Counted from the stretch's first letter, positions 46,123-55,695 are shown. The stretch is 64,000 bases of DNA from Chthonobacter albigriseus (GCF_013839445.1 NZ_JACDIT010000001.1:124001-188000), one strand, 5' to 3'. Notes: generated by a model from the sequence alone, not told the origin. Translations and numbers: made by a program.

Positions 46123-46605
46123 TCAGTTCATGCGGGTCTTCACGTCGTCGATGCCGCGGGCGATGATCCCGGCGGCGACGTCGCCCTTCACCTTTTCGGC
46201 GAGCAACCGGGTGGCGGCCTGGACGGCCACTTCGGCGGCGATGGTTTTGACCTCGGCCAGAGCCTGGGTCTCGGCCTGGGCGATCTTGGTTTCGGTGGCG
46301 CGGGTGCGCCGGTCGATCAGGTCCTTGAGCGAGACCTCGGCGTCGGCCGCGAGACGGGTCGCCTCGGCCTTGGCGCCCGCGACGATCTCCTCGGCCTCGG
46401 CTTCGGCTGCCTTGCGCTTGGCCTGGTATTCGGCCAGCAGGGCCTGAGCTTCCAGGCGGAGGCGCTTGGCCTCCTCCAGCTCGTTGGCGATATCGTTGGC
46501 GCGCTTGTCCAGTGCGCCGCCGATCTTGCCGAACACGCCAAGCGCGCCGATCAGGACGAGGAACAGGACGAGACCGACGAAGGCCCAGATGGTTGCGTCG
46601 AACAT
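46123..46605 (-). CDS. atpF: ATP synthase F0 subunit b
   Basis: This 160-residue subunit has one N-terminal membrane helix (about 5-25) and a long helical stalk rich in Ala, Glu and Lys. It is part of the peripheral stalk that holds F1 against the rotating c ring. It is the last gene of the operon. GGAGAG lies before the ATG, ten bases from the preceding gene. The second b-type subunit is encoded just upstream, the pattern of alphaproteobacteria and phototrophs. Confidence 0.95.
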   Translation of the reverse strand: MFDATIWAFVGLVLFLVLIGALGVFGKIGGALDKRANDIANELEEAKRLRLEAQALLAEYQAKRKAAEAEAEEIVAGAKAEATRLAADAEVSLKDLIDRRTRATETKIAQAETQALAEVKTIAAEVAVQAATRLLAEKVKGDVAAGIIARGIDDVKTRMN

Positions 46606-46615
46606 CGGTCTCTCC

Positions 46616-47269
46616 TCAAGCCTTGCGGACAGACGATACCGCAGCGGCGGCCTCGTCGCGGGACGACTGGCCGATCAGCGCGGAAACGATCGCCTCGGTG
46701 GTTTCCGTCGCGATCTCTTCGACCTCGGCGAGGGCCTTGGCCTTGATGTCCGCGATGCGGGCTTCCGCGGCCGTCAGCTTGGTGGAAAGCTCCGCCTCGA
46801 TGGCGCCGCGGCGGGCGTCGAGATCGGACTTGACCTTGTCGCGGGTGTCCTGGGCGATCGCGCCGGCCTTCTTCTTGGCCTCGGCGAGGGCCTGCTCGTA
46901 GGCGGCGACGGCCGCGTCGGTTTCGGCGCGCATACGCTCGGCTTCGCCGAGGTCGGCGGCTATGCGGTCGCTGCGGACCTCCAGGATGCCGCCGAGCCGC
47001 GGCAGGATCTTCTTGGACAGGATCCAGTAGAAGAAGCCGAAGGTCAGCACCAGCCAGAGGATCTGCGATCCGAAGTAGGTGGGATCGAACGGCGGGAAGG
47101 CGCCGCCATGCTCGCCGGCGGCCTCATGGCCCACTTCGGCATGGGTGGCGTCGGCTGCACCATGGCCGAGGTCGGGCGACTCCGGGGCGACCGCAGGCGC
47201 GTTCACGCCGGCTTCCGGTGCACCGGGGGCCTGGTCCTGAGCGTAGGCGGAGGTGATGAACAGGTTCAT
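46616..47269 (-). CDS. atpF2: ATP synthase F0 subunit b' (second b-type)
   Basis: This 217-residue protein has an N-terminal Ala/Pro/His-rich leader of about 65 residues before the membrane segment (FPPFDPTYFGSQILWLVLTF) and a stalk helix after it. The leader is longer than in subunit b and is typical of b' subunits, which pair with b to form a heterodimeric stalk. It lies between atpE and atpF. A 188-base gap with a hairpin separates it from atpE, while only ten bases separate it from atpF. Confidence 0.92.
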   Translation of the reverse strand: MNLFITSAYAQDQAPGAPEAGVNAPAVAPESPDLGHGAADATHAEVGHEAAGEHGGAFPPFDPTYFGSQILWLVLTFGFFYWILSKKILPRLGGILEVRSDRIAADLGEAERMRAETDAAVAAYEQALAEAKKKAGAIAQDTRDKVKSDLDARRGAIEAELSTKLTAAEARIADIKAKALAEVEEIATETTEAIVSALIGQSSRDEAAAAVSSVRKA

Positions 47270-47340
47270 CGCGTGATCGGCTCCCGTATCCGCCGTCGCT
47301 GCCGACGGCCGGGGTCAAGGCTCGGCCCGAACGATCCGAC

Positions 47341-47362
47341 ACCCCGCTGGTGAGAGCGGGGT
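47341..47362 (-). other. Hairpin in the atpE-atpF2 spacer
   Basis: ACCCCGCT (47341-47348) and AGCGGGGT (47355-47362) pair perfectly around six bases, 95 bases after the atpE stop. No T run follows, so it is not a good terminator. It may stabilise the upstream atpE message, which needs more product than its neighbours. This is inference. Confidence 0.4.
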
Positions 47363-47457
47363 GCGGGTCTTTTCCGCGGGCTGGAAGCGCGCGGCGAGCT
47401 TATCGTACTCACGAACCGGTCGGCGGGCATTCAGGCCCGCGCCGGTCGCCCGTCGGA

Positions 47458-47685
47458 TCAGACGGCGAAGAGCAGCAGAAGCGCGATCAGCAGCGAGAAG
47501 ATGCCGAGCGCTTCCGTCACGGCGAAGCCGAGGATGAGGCGGCCGAACTGGCCATCGGCAGCCGACGGGTTGCGCAGGGCGCCCGACAGGAAGTTGCCGA
47601 AGATGTTGCCGAGGCCGAGGGCGGCGCCCGCCATGCCGAGGGTGGCGATACCAGCGCCGAGGTACTTCGCAGCTTCCGCGTCCAT
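47458..47685 (-). CDS. atpE: ATP synthase F0 subunit c
   Basis: This 75-residue proteolipid consists of two membrane helices joined by the polar RNP loop (Arg38-Asn39-Pro40). Glu58 in the second helix (VTEALGIF) is the ion-binding carboxylate. It forms the rotating ring. A Glu rather than an Asp is usual for alphaproteobacteria. The alpha-type [12 protein letters not shown] motif lies in helix 1. GGAG lies eight bases before the ATG. Confidence 0.96.
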   Translation of the reverse strand: MDAEAAKYLGAGIATLGMAGAALGLGNIFGNFLSGALRNPSAADGQFGRLILGFAVTEALGIFSLLIALLLLFAV

Positions 47686-47767
47686 CGTGATGCTCCTTGA
47701 AAACCAGATGCAGTCGGTTGTTTCGGCCCGGGAGCGACCCCCGGGAACTTCGTCGATCCTCGGCGCC

Positions 47768-48517
47768 TCAGTGCCCCGGATGCAGGGCGTCGTTGAGGTA
47801 CATGCAGGTGAGGATCGTGAAGACGTAGGCCTGGAGGAATGCCACCAGGAATTCGAGAGCCGTCAGCGCCACCGTCATGGCGAGCGGCAGGATCGCGCCG
47901 GCAAAGCCTAGGGCGCCCATGCCGGTCAGCGTCGCAACGAAGCCGGCGAACACCTTCAGGGTGATGTGGCCGGCCAGCATGTTGGCGAAGAGACGGACGG
48001 AGAGGCTGATCGGACGGGAGAGGAAGGAGATGACCTCGATCGCCGTGACCAGCGGCACCACCGGCGCGGGAACGCCGTGCGGCACGAAAAGCCCCAGGAA
48101 GTGGAAGCCGTGCCGGTAGAAGCCGTAGACCGTGACGGTGCCGATGACCAGCAGCGCCAGGCAGAAGGTGACGATGATGTGGCTCGTCACCGTGAAGAAG
48201 AAGGGGATCATGCCGAACAGGTTGGCGACCAGCACGAACATGAAAAGGGAGAAGACCAGCGGGAAGAACTTCATGCCTTCCGAGCCGGCGGAGGAGCGCA
48301 GCGTGGAGGCGACGAACTCGTAGGAGAGTTCGGCGAGCGACTGCATGCGCGTCGGGATCAGCGCCCGGCCGGAGGTGGCCAGCGCCAGGAAGCCCGCGGC
48401 TCCGGCCACGGTCGCCACCATGAAGAGGGACGAGTTGGTGAACGAGAGATCCAGACCGCCGACGCTGATGTCGAGCAGCTTGCTGATCTGGAACTGATGG
48501 ATCGGGTCGTTCGCCAC
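47768..48517 (-). CDS. atpB: ATP synthase F0 subunit a
   Basis: This 249-residue membrane protein carries the essential Arg175 in [14 protein letters not shown], which faces the c-ring carboxylate. It has about six hydrophobic segments, and [19 protein letters not shown] is typical of alphaproteobacteria. The start codon is GTG (48515-48517), preceded by a G-rich segment. It lies between atpI and atpE in the F0 operon. Confidence 0.95.
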   Translation of the reverse strand: MANDPIHQFQISKLLDISVGGLDLSFTNSSLFMVATVAGAAGFLALATSGRALIPTRMQSLAELSYEFVASTLRSSAGSEGMKFFPLVFSLFMFVLVANLFGMIPFFFTVTSHIIVTFCLALLVIGTVTVYGFYRHGFHFLGLFVPHGVPAPVVPLVTAIEVISFLSRPISLSVRLFANMLAGHITLKVFAGFVATLTGMGALGFAGAILPLAMTVALTALEFLVAFLQAYVFTILTCMYLNDALHPGH

Positions 48518-48601
48518 GTAAGCCAGCCCCCTTCGCGAAGCCTTGCCTGAAGTCCGCTATCGACCAGGACGCGGGTCTCATGACCCAGCCCGGCGCGATT
48601 C

Positions 48602-48994
48602 TCAAGTCTTTCCGTCGTCGCGCGGCCGCCGCATGCGCCGCGGATCTGGTTCCGCGACCCGGCCGGTGGCCCGCATGACGTTGAGCGTGCCCGCCGCAAA
48701 GCCCAGGAGAAGGAAGACGATCAACCCCCAGGGCGAGGTGCCCAGGAAATAGTCGAATGCCCATCCGAAGGCCGCGCCGACGATCACGCCGGCCACGAAT
48801 TCGGACCCGAGTTTCAGCGCCTCGGCCATGCCGGCGGTGGAAGACCGCTGGCCCTGCCCCAGGCGCTCCGCGTCCCGACGCTTGCCGGCTTCGATCTTCT
48901 CGCGAAGAGCCTTCAGCCGTTCGTCGTGGCGGTCGCCCCCGGGCGCCCCGTCATCGCCGTTTTCCATGCGTCCCCGCTCGTCGTCAGCGTTCAT
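48602..48994 (-). CDS. atpI: ATP synthase protein I
   Basis: This 130-residue protein has a charged N-terminal half and two membrane segments (about 58-76 and 82-100) with the AtpI pattern GSEFVAGVIVGAAFGW. AtpI assists c-ring assembly. It is the first gene of the operon, 63-71 bases from the sigma-70 promoter. An internal ATG at codon 10 is an alternative start. The end is rich in Arg and Asp. Confidence 0.88.
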   Translation of the reverse strand: MNADDERGRMENGDDGAPGGDRHDERLKALREKIEAGKRRDAERLGQGQRSSTAGMAEALKLGSEFVAGVIVGAAFGWAFDYFLGTSPWGLIVFLLLGFAAGTLNVMRATGRVAEPDPRRMRRPRDDGKT

Positions 48995-49065
48995 GGCGAA
49001 CCTGCCTGGCGAACCCGAAACGCCTGAAATCCTGGGATTTGGGAGGCACCCCGAAAGTCGCGCGC

Positions 49066-49094
49066 ACCATAGTCATGGGCCTTTTCCCTGTCAA
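49066..49094 (-). promoter_or_regulatory. Sigma-70 promoter of the atpIBEb'b operon
   Basis: On the minus strand a perfect TTGACA (49089-49094) is followed by 17 bases and TATGGT (49066-49071). The spacing is ideal. The operon starts 72 bases further, at atpI. The stretch around it is AT-richer than its surroundings. Confidence 0.75.
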
Positions 49095-49348
49095 GAACGG
49101 GGCAGAGCTGCGTAAGTATCTGTTTACGCTTATCTTTTACCCGTCCGCCGGCGCTCCTGCATCGAATGACGCATGCCGCGGCCGTTCCATATCGATTTAG
49201 GAACCGGCCCGGTTCCGCAAAGCTCGTTTCGGGAAGGCGCGAACGGCTGGTTCCGGGCCCTGGCGGTCACATCGAACAGGTCGAGGTCTGCAGGACACGC
49301 AGGCGCCGAAGCATGCACCGCGCGCAGCGGAGCAGGTTTTCCGGCCTA
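49095..49348. other. Gene-free spacer between atpI promoter and smc
   Basis: Nothing coding is supported here. It holds an AT-rich part (about 49105-49140), a 17-base palindrome (49200-49216) and sequence downstream of the smc stop at 49349. Confidence 0.5.
49200..49216. repeat. 17-base palindrome downstream of smc
   Basis: GGAACCGG (49200-49207) and CCGGTTCC (49209-49216) are perfect inverted copies around one base, 133 bases after the smc stop. No T run follows on either strand. It may be a binding site or a weak terminator. Confidence 0.35.
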
Positions 49349-52300
49349 CTACACCGCTTCGCGGATCGCCTCGGCGAGTTCCAGGTCGACGCTGACCAGC
49401 TGGGAGACGCCGCGCTCGGACATGGTGACGCCGAACAGGCGGTTCATGCGGGCCATGGTGATGGGATTGTGGGTGATCACCACGAAGCGCGTATCGGTCT
49501 GGCGGGCCATTTCGTCGAGCAGGTCGCAGTAGCGTTCGACGTTGGCGTCGTCGAGCGGGGCGTCGACCTCGTCCAGCACGCAGATCGGCGCGGGGTTGGT
49601 GAGGAAGACGGCGAAGATCAGCGCCAGTGCCGTCAACGCCTGTTCGCCGCCGGAGAGCAGCGTCATCGTGCTCGGCTTCTTGCCCGGCGGGCGGGCCAGG
49701 ATCTCCAGGCCGGCATCGAGCGGATCCTCGCTGTCGACCAGCTGGAGCTCGGCCGTACCGCCGCCGAACAGATGGGTGAAGAGGCTCTGGAAGTGGTTGT
49801 TGACCACCTGGAACGACGCGAGCAGGCGTTCGCGGGCTTCCTTGTTGAGGTTCTGGATGCCCTGGCGCAAGCGCCGGATCGCCTCGATCAGGTCCTCGCG
49901 CTCGTAGATCAGCGCGTCCATGCGCGCCTCCACTTCGGCCGCCTCCTCCTCCGCGCGGAGGTTCACGCCGCCCAGCCGCTCGCGTTCCTGGCGAAGGCGC
50001 TCCAGCCGGGTCTCGACGCCGCCCACATCCGGCAAGGGCGCGTCGTCGCGAAGCTCGGCCAGTTTCTTCAAGGCGAAGGGCGGGCATTCGAAGCGGTCGC
50101 GGATCTCCTCCACCAGTTCGGCCTTGCGCGCCTGGAGGCCGGCGAAACGCTCCTCGGCGCGAGCCTTTCCCTCGCGGACGTCGGCCAACGCCTGCAGCGC
50201 ATCGGCGGCGGCGCGGGCCGCCAGGGATTCCTCGCGCTCGCCTTCAACCAGAACGTCGGCAGCCGATTTCGCCTCGGCCTCCTTGTCGCCGATGGCGCGT
50301 ATCAGCTGCTGCCGGGCGGCGATGATCTCGTCCGGGCGGTCGAGCAGGTCCGCGCGCTCGATCTCCACGTCCTCCAGGCGGGTCGCCAGTTCCTCCAGGT
50401 GCCGTCGGGCGCCGGCGACGCGGTCGGCCCAGCCGGCGCGCTCGCGGGAAATGGCGTCGATCCGGCGATTGCGGATCTCCGCTTCTCGCACCACGGCGTC
50501 GACTGCCGCGCGTGCCTCGGCCAACGCGGCGCGTCCCTCGGCCAGGGCCGTGCGCAGGTCCTGGGCCGCCTCGGCGAGCGTGCTGATGTCCGGCAGCTCG
50601 GCCTCCGCCTCGGCGGCCTCCTTGGCGCGGGCGCGCGCCTCGTCAAGGTCGGCAACGAGTCGGTCGCGCTGAAGCTCCAGAGCGGCCTGGCGCGCGACCA
50701 CGTCGGCGAGCGCGCGTTCGGCCCTGGCGACTCGGTCGCGCGCATCGCCGAGGCTGCGATTGGAGGCTCGCACCGCGTCCCGCGCGAGCCGCGCGGTTTC
50801 GGCGGCGGCACGGGATCGGGCCTGCGCCTCCTGGAGAATGTCGCGAAGGATGGCGACCGTCTCGGCGGCGGCGGCACGCTGGGCGTCCAACTCTGCGAGG
50901 CGGTTGCGGGAGGCGAGCCGCTGGGCGGCGGGGGTCGGCGCGTCGGCGGCGGCGACGTAGCCGTCCCAACGCCAGACGTCTCCGGTGCGGGTGACCAGCT
51001 GCTGGCCGGGGCGCAGCGAGCGGCGCAACCGTTCGCCATCGGCCTTCTCCACGACGCCGATCTGGTCGAGGCGTCGGCGCAGAAGGTCGGGACCGGTCAC
51101 GTGGCGGCCCAACGGTTCCGCCCCGGCGGGCAGCGGCGGGTCGGCATCGGCCGGGCCCGGCATGCTCCAATGCGCCAGCGCTGTCTCGTCGACGGGCGCC
51201 TCGATGTCGTCCCCGAAGGCCGCGCCGAGCGCTGCTTCGTAGCCGCGCGCTGCGGTCAACTGGTCGACCAGCGGCGGGAAGAGCGAGCCGGTCTCCAGGT
51301 TCAGGACCTTGGCAAGGGTCCGCGCTTCTGTGTCCAGGCGGTTCTGCTCGCGCTCTGCGTCGCCGAGCGGGGCTCGTGCGGCCCTTTCCGCACTCTCGGC
51401 GTCCGTTGCGGCCGCTTCGGCGGCGAGTGCGGCATCCTCCGCCTCCGACAGGGCCGCCTCGGCCCATTCGGCCGCCTGCCGGGCGTCGGCGATGCCGGTT
51501 TCTGCGGCAAGCCGGGCGCGGACGGCTTCCAGTTCGCCGTCGAGCGCCGCCAGATCCCGGGCGAGGCGACCGACCCGGTCGGCGGTCTCGCGCCGCTGGC
51601 GTTCGAGCGCGGCACGCCGGGCGGACGCTTCGGCAAAGGCTTCCGTCGCCCTCTGCAGGTCGCGGTCAAGCCGGGCGACCTCTGCCTCTACGGTTGCGCG
51701 GCGCGCCTCCAGGTCGAGGCGGCCGTTCTCCTCCAGGGCGGCGTCGGCCGCAAGGGCCTCGGCCTCGTCGGTCAGGGCCTCAAGGCGGGCGTCATTGTCG
51801 GCGACAAGTTCGGCCTCGCGGTCGCGGTCGCGGACGATCTCCGCCGCCCGGCGCGTCAGGTCGGCCAGCCGGTCGCGGGCGCGGCGCTCCTCGGCCTCGG
51901 ATTCCACAAGCGCCTGGCGCAGGCGCTGCAGCGCGGCCCCGGCACTCGCCGCCGCGTCGCGAAGGGCCGGCAGGCGATGCGCGGCGATGGCCTGGCGGCG
52001 GGCGGCTTCGGCCTGCGCCGCCTGCCGTTCGGCGACACCGCCGACGACAGCCGTCAGCAGCCGGTCGGCCTCGGCGACGGCGGCTTCCGTTTCCGTCCAG
52101 CGCAACCACGCGACGATCGCCTCGGCCTTGCGGATCTCGGCGGAGAGACCGCGGTAGCGGGCGGCCTGCTTGGCCTGACGCTTGAGCAGTTCGAGGCGGG
52201 ACTCAATCTCCTTCAGAACGTCTTCCAGACGCTCCAGGTTGGTTTCCGCCGCCTTGAGGCGGATTTCGGCCTCGTTGCGGCGGGAATGCAGGCCGGAGAT

Positions 52301-52807
52301 GCCGGCGGCCTCTTCCAGGATCATGCGGCGGGAGGTCGGCTTGGCGGCGATGAGTTCGCCAATCTGACCCTGGCGCACCATGGCGGGCGACCGCGCGCCG
52401 GTGGAAGCGTCGGCGAAGAGCAACTGGACATCGCGGGCGCGGACGTCCTTGCCGTTGATCTTGTAGGCCGAACCGGCTTCGCGTTCGATCCGGCGAGTAA
52501 CCTCCAGTACATCGGCGTCGTTGAAGGCGGCCGGTGCGCTGCGCTGGTCGTTGCGCAGAAACAGCGTGACCTCGGCGGAGTTGCGGGCCGGGCGGCGACC
52601 GGAGCCGGAAAAGATCACGTCGTCCATGCCGGACGCGCGCATGTTCTTGTAGGAGCTCTCGCCCATCACCCAGCGGAGCGCCTCCACCAGGTTGGATTTG
52701 CCGCAGCCGTTGGGGCCGACCACGCCGGTGAGGCCCCGTTCGATGAGGAACTCCGTGGGCTCCACGAAGGTCTTGAAGCCCAGAATGCGCAACCGTTCGA
52801 ACTTCAT
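49349..52807 (-). CDS. smc: Chromosome segregation protein SMC
   Basis: This 1152-residue SMC ATPase condenses and segregates the chromosome with ScpA/ScpB. Walker A GPNGCGKSN (31-39) lies at the N-terminus. The C-terminal head has the LSGGEQALTALALIFAVF signature and Walker B in ICVLDEVDAPLDD. Two long coiled coils flank a hinge near residue 560. Length is normal. A DsbA-like gene lies upstream at 138 bases on the same strand. The long open frames on its opposite strand are composition shadows. Confidence 0.97.
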   Translation of the reverse strand: MKFERLRILGFKTFVEPTEFLIERGLTGVVGPNGCGKSNLVEALRWVMGESSYKNMRASGMDDVIFSGSGRRPARNSAEVTLFLRNDQRSAPAAFNDADVLEVTRRIEREAGSAYKINGKDVRARDVQLLFADASTGARSPAMVRQGQIGELIAAKPTSRRMILEEAAGISGLHSRRNEAEIRLKAAETNLERLEDVLKEIESRLELLKRQAKQAARYRGLSAEIRKAEAIVAWLRWTETEAAVAEADRLLTAVVGGVAERQAAQAEAARRQAIAAHRLPALRDAAASAGAALQRLRQALVESEAEERRARDRLADLTRRAAEIVRDRDREAELVADNDARLEALTDEAEALAADAALEENGRLDLEARRATVEAEVARLDRDLQRATEAFAEASARRAALERQRRETADRVGRLARDLAALDGELEAVRARLAAETGIADARQAAEWAEAALSEAEDAALAAEAAATDAESAERAARAPLGDAEREQNRLDTEARTLAKVLNLETGSLFPPLVDQLTAARGYEAALGAAFGDDIEAPVDETALAHWSMPGPADADPPLPAGAEPLGRHVTGPDLLRRRLDQIGVVEKADGERLRRSLRPGQQLVTRTGDVWRWDGYVAAADAPTPAAQRLASRNRLAELDAQRAAAAETVAILRDILQEAQARSRAAAETARLARDAVRASNRSLGDARDRVARAERALADVVARQAALELQRDRLVADLDEARARAKEAAEAEAELPDISTLAEAAQDLRTALAEGRAALAEARAAVDAVVREAEIRNRRIDAISRERAGWADRVAGARRHLEELATRLEDVEIERADLLDRPDEIIAARQQLIRAIGDKEAEAKSAADVLVEGEREESLAARAAADALQALADVREGKARAEERFAGLQARKAELVEEIRDRFECPPFALKKLAELRDDAPLPDVGGVETRLERLRQERERLGGVNLRAEEEAAEVEARMDALIYEREDLIEAIRRLRQGIQNLNKEARERLLASFQVVNNHFQSLFTHLFGGGTAELQLVDSEDPLDAGLEILARPPGKKPSTMTLLSGGEQALTALALIFAVFLTNPAPICVLDEVDAPLDDANVERYCDLLDEMARQTDTRFVVITHNPITMARMNRLFGVTMSERGVSQLVSVDLELAEAIREAV

Positions 52808-52944
52808 CCGCCGCTAGACCTTGTATGCCTCGGGTCCATCAGACACAAAACGGCCGATGCGCACGGGACACAAGCCCGCACGGCACCGGCCGCAGACGTT
52901 TCAACGGATTTTTGTCGCAACGGAGTCCGCCGCAGCCGCTTCGT

Positions 52945-53595
52945 TCAGCCCTGCAGCAGGGGATCGACGATCTTGGCGAGGTCGTCGATCGACATGGAGC
53001 CCTTCTCGCGACGACCGTTGATGAAGAAGGTCGGCGTGGAGTTGACGCCGAAGGTGTCGGCGCCCCGCGCCCGGATGGCGTTGATGTCGTCGAGCAGCTT
53101 CTGGTCGGAAAGGGTCGCCTCGAAGGTGGCGTCGGTGTAGCCGAACTGCTTGGCCAACGCGCGAAGGGCGGACGCCGGATCCTCGGCATAGGCCCACTCC
53201 TTCTGCTTCTCCAGCAGAAGGTCGACCACGTCGAAGTACTTGTCGCCCATCGCGTTGCGGGCCAGCATGAAGCCGGCGGCGGCGAGCGGATCGAGCGGGA
53301 ACTCGCGCATCACGAAGCGCACCTTGCCGGTGTCGATGTACTTCGTCTTGAGTTCCTTGTAGGTCGTCTCGTGGAAGTGCGCGCAGTGCGGGCAGGTCAT
53401 CGAGAGATACTCGACGATGGTAACCTTGGCGTTGGGATCGCCCAGCGCCATCTCCGGCAGCGGGCCCGGCTTCATCAGTTCCGCCGGATCGACCACGTCC
53501 TGCTGAGCGAGCGCCTGGAGGGTGAAGTCGGGCGCGAAGGCGGCCATGGCGACAGCGACACCGGTGGTGACCATGAATTGGCGGCGGTTGAGCAT
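52945..53595 (-). CDS. DsbA-like thiol-disulfide oxidoreductase, Tat-type signal
   Basis: This 216-residue protein has a twin-Arg leader, NRRQFMVTTGVAVAMAAF, that looks like a Tat signal, then a thioredoxin-fold domain with the catalytic pair Cys68-Pro-His-Cys71 in YLSMTCPHCAHFH and the cis-Pro loop in NSTPTFFING. It is predicted to form or exchange disulfides in the periplasm. The DsbA group of this type is common near smc and mutY in alphaproteobacteria. The ATG has AGGGG upstream at a long distance. Confidence 0.9.
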   Translation of the reverse strand: MLNRRQFMVTTGVAVAMAAFAPDFTLQALAQQDVVDPAELMKPGPLPEMALGDPNAKVTIVEYLSMTCPHCAHFHETTYKELKTKYIDTGKVRFVMREFPLDPLAAAGFMLARNAMGDKYFDVVDLLLEKQKEWAYAEDPASALRALAKQFGYTDATFEATLSDQKLLDDINAIRARGADTFGVNSTPTFFINGRREKGSMSIDDLAKIVDPLLQG

Positions 53596-53718
53596 GAGCG
53601 GCGTCGTCCCCTGACTGGCGATGGCCGACTGATCGCGGCCGTGATTTAGGTTCGGCGATAATTATGGCACGACCGCGCCGATGACAAATCCCGCTGCGCC
53701 GCAGGGAGGCCGATTGCT

Positions 53719-54252
53719 TCAGCTTTTCGTGATGGCGGCGGGTTTGCCGGCCGCGACCGCAAGCCCGAGCCGCTCGATCGCCGAGCGCAGGCCGTCGTCC
53801 TGGAAGCCCTCGGCGGCGGCCATGACGGCCTTGCGGGCTTCCTGAGAGACCGGGCCGGGCTTCGGGCGTCGTGGGCGCTCGACCCGGACCACGGGCAACT
53901 GGACGAGGCGGATCCGACCGACGCAGCGGAAGCCGAAGAACATATTGATCCGCTCCACAACGAGCGGCAGTTCGTGTGTCAGGCGGAGCGCCGCGGCGCC
54001 GGTGCAGCGCACCGTGAGTGTCGCCGGCTCATGCTCGTCCGCGTCGATCAGGCCCTTCGGCTTCTTGGTCCAACTCAGCTTGTCCGGCTGTGTGGTCTCG
54101 GCATAGGCCGGGCCGACGATGTCGGGCCAGTGGGCGATCAGGTCGACCGTGGCGAAGCCGCGCTTCCGGCAGGCGGGGGCGAGCGCCGAGCCGACGATGT
54201 CGGCCAGCGGACGGGCGCCACGGAAGGCGAAGGCTTTCGGCTTTTCTGCCAA
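53719..54252 (-). CDS. DUF721 family protein
   Basis: This 177-residue protein has the DUF721 pattern RPLADIVGSALAPACRKRGFATVDLIAHWPDIVG and a segment with ATLTVRCTGAAALRLTHEL. The DUF721 family includes DciA, which loads the DnaB helicase; this relation is by family only. The TTG start at 54252 has GGAGGAG seven bases upstream. A longer frame from 54354 gives a poor Arg-rich leader. It diverges from mutY over 113 bases. The start is well supported by that binding site. Confidence 0.85.
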   Translation of the reverse strand: MAEKPKAFAFRGARPLADIVGSALAPACRKRGFATVDLIAHWPDIVGPAYAETTQPDKLSWTKKPKGLIDADEHEPATLTVRCTGAAALRLTHELPLVVERINMFFGFRCVGRIRLVQLPVVRVERPRRPKPGPVSQEARKAVMAAAEGFQDDGLRSAIERLGLAVAAGKPAAITKS

Positions 54253-54365
54253 CGGACGGCTCCTCCGGTTGCCTCGACAGAAGCCCCGGGGCCGCCATGT
54301 TGTCAACACCGGACGCACCGGCCGGCGCTTGCTAAGTCGGGCCGCTACCGCCACAACCCTAGCCT

Positions 54366-55448
54366 ATGCCGCTCCCCCTGCCCGACGCCCGCGACCTCCT
54401 CGCCTGGTACGACCGTCACGCCCGCCGCCTGCCCTGGCGCGTTTCCCCGGAGGACCGCGCCCTCGGCGTGCTGCCGGATCCCTATCGGGTGTGGCTGTCG
54501 GAGATCATGCTTCAGCAGACAACCGTGACGGCCGTGAAGAGCTACTTCGATGCGTTCACGGCCCGCTGGCCGCGCCTCGTCGATCTCGCCGCCGCCGAGC
54601 GGGACGACGTGATGAAGGCCTGGGCCGGGCTCGGCTACTACTCGCGGGCTCGCAATCTCAAGGCTTGCGCGGACGCCGTCGCCAGCCTGCATGGCGGCCG
54701 GTTTCCGGACACCGAGGAGGGTCTGCGCACCCTGCCCGGAATCGGCGCCTACACCGCCGCCGCGATCGCTGCGATCGCCTTCGACCGTCGCGCGGCCGTG
54801 GTGGACGGCAATGTGGAGCGCGTGATTACGCGGATCCGGGCCGTCGAAACTCCGCTGCCGAACGCCAAGCCGATCATCCGCGAGATCGTCGACGGCTTGA
54901 CGCCGGCCGACCGGCCCGGGGACTTCGCACAGGCGATGATGGACCTCGGCGCCACGATCTGCACGCCGAAGCGTCCTGCCTGCGGCCTCTGCCCGTGGTC
55001 GTCGTTGTGCATGGCGCGGGAGGCTGGTACGCAGGAAACGTTTCCCCGCAAGGCGGCCAAGAAGGAGCGGCCGGTGCGCTATGGCGCCGCCTTTGTCGCG
55101 ATCCGCTCCGACGGGGCGGTGCTGTTGCGGCAGCGGCCGGACCGCGGCCTCCTCGGCGGGATGACGGAGGTGCCAGGGTCGGAGTGGTCCCCCGACCGCG
55201 ACGTCGTGGCCCCGACCCCGCCGCCCGTGCCCGGTGAATGGCGCAGGCTGCCGCAGCCCGTCGAACACACGTTCACCCATTTCCACCTGGTCCTCACCGT
55301 CCACGCGGCTGAAGTCGATGCCGCGGTCGACGCGCCGATCGGGACCTGGTGGTCTCCCGCGGAGACGACGTCAGGGGAAGCGCTGCCGAGCGTGATGCGA
55401 AAGGTAGTCGAGGCGGCCGTCCCGGGCCTTGCGAAGCGCCGTCGCTGA
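54366..55448 (+). CDS. mutY: A/G-specific adenine DNA glycosylase
   Basis: This 360-residue repair enzyme removes adenine opposite 8-oxoguanine. The catalytic Glu46 lies in SEIMLQQTTV, the helix-hairpin-helix in LPGIGAYTAAAIAAIAFD, and the 4Fe-4S loop has C-x6-C-x2-C-x5-C spacing (CTPKRPACGLCPWSSLC, about 199-215). The C-terminal NUDIX-like domain recognises the damaged guanine. The ATG has no clear ribosome binding site. The gene is followed by the gap that holds the candidate small RNA. Confidence 0.95.
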   Translation: MPLPLPDARDLLAWYDRHARRLPWRVSPEDRALGVLPDPYRVWLSEIMLQQTTVTAVKSYFDAFTARWPRLVDLAAAERDDVMKAWAGLGYYSRARNLKACADAVASLHGGRFPDTEEGLRTLPGIGAYTAAAIAAIAFDRRAAVVDGNVERVITRIRAVETPLPNAKPIIREIVDGLTPADRPGDFAQAMMDLGATICTPKRPACGLCPWSSLCMAREAGTQETFPRKAAKKERPVRYGAAFVAIRSDGAVLLRQRPDRGLLGGMTEVPGSEWSPDRDVVAPTPPPVPGEWRRLPQPVEHTFTHFHLVLTVHAAEVDAAVDAPIGTWWSPAETTSGEALPSVMRKVVEAAVPGLAKRRR

Positions 55449-55695
55449 TCGGCCTCGCGGCCTGATCAAGGAAGCGGCAGCTTGGGCAGGCAGATGACTC
55501 ATCGACGGGCACCGGCCCGGTAACCATTGATTGGGCATGACATGATTTGCCGCTTTGCCGGCGACGGTTTTCCGGTGTCTCGCACAATGGACGTTAAGAG
55601 CCGGGCGCTATGGTCGCCTTGTTGGAGCGCATACGTCCCCACGCGGCGCGCCAAGGTCGTGCAACCCGGTTCTGCCCACCAGCACGAACACGGTT
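55449..55695. other. Gene-free region upstream of the small RNA
   Basis: No supported gene. TCGTGC (55657-55662) and GCACGA (55682-55687) form a six-base inverted repeat just before the sigma-54 promoter and could bind an activator. GCGCT/AGCGC also occurs further upstream. None matches a known activator consensus I can name. Confidence 0.4.

Noticed and set aside
49200-49232. EcfG-type promoter (GGAAC ... CGTT)
   Set aside because: The spacing is 20 bases, outside the normal range, and GGAAC belongs to a perfect palindrome.
49166-53140. 1324-codon open frame on the plus strand
   Set aside because: It runs opposite smc, which has all its motifs; the product looks like a composition shadow.
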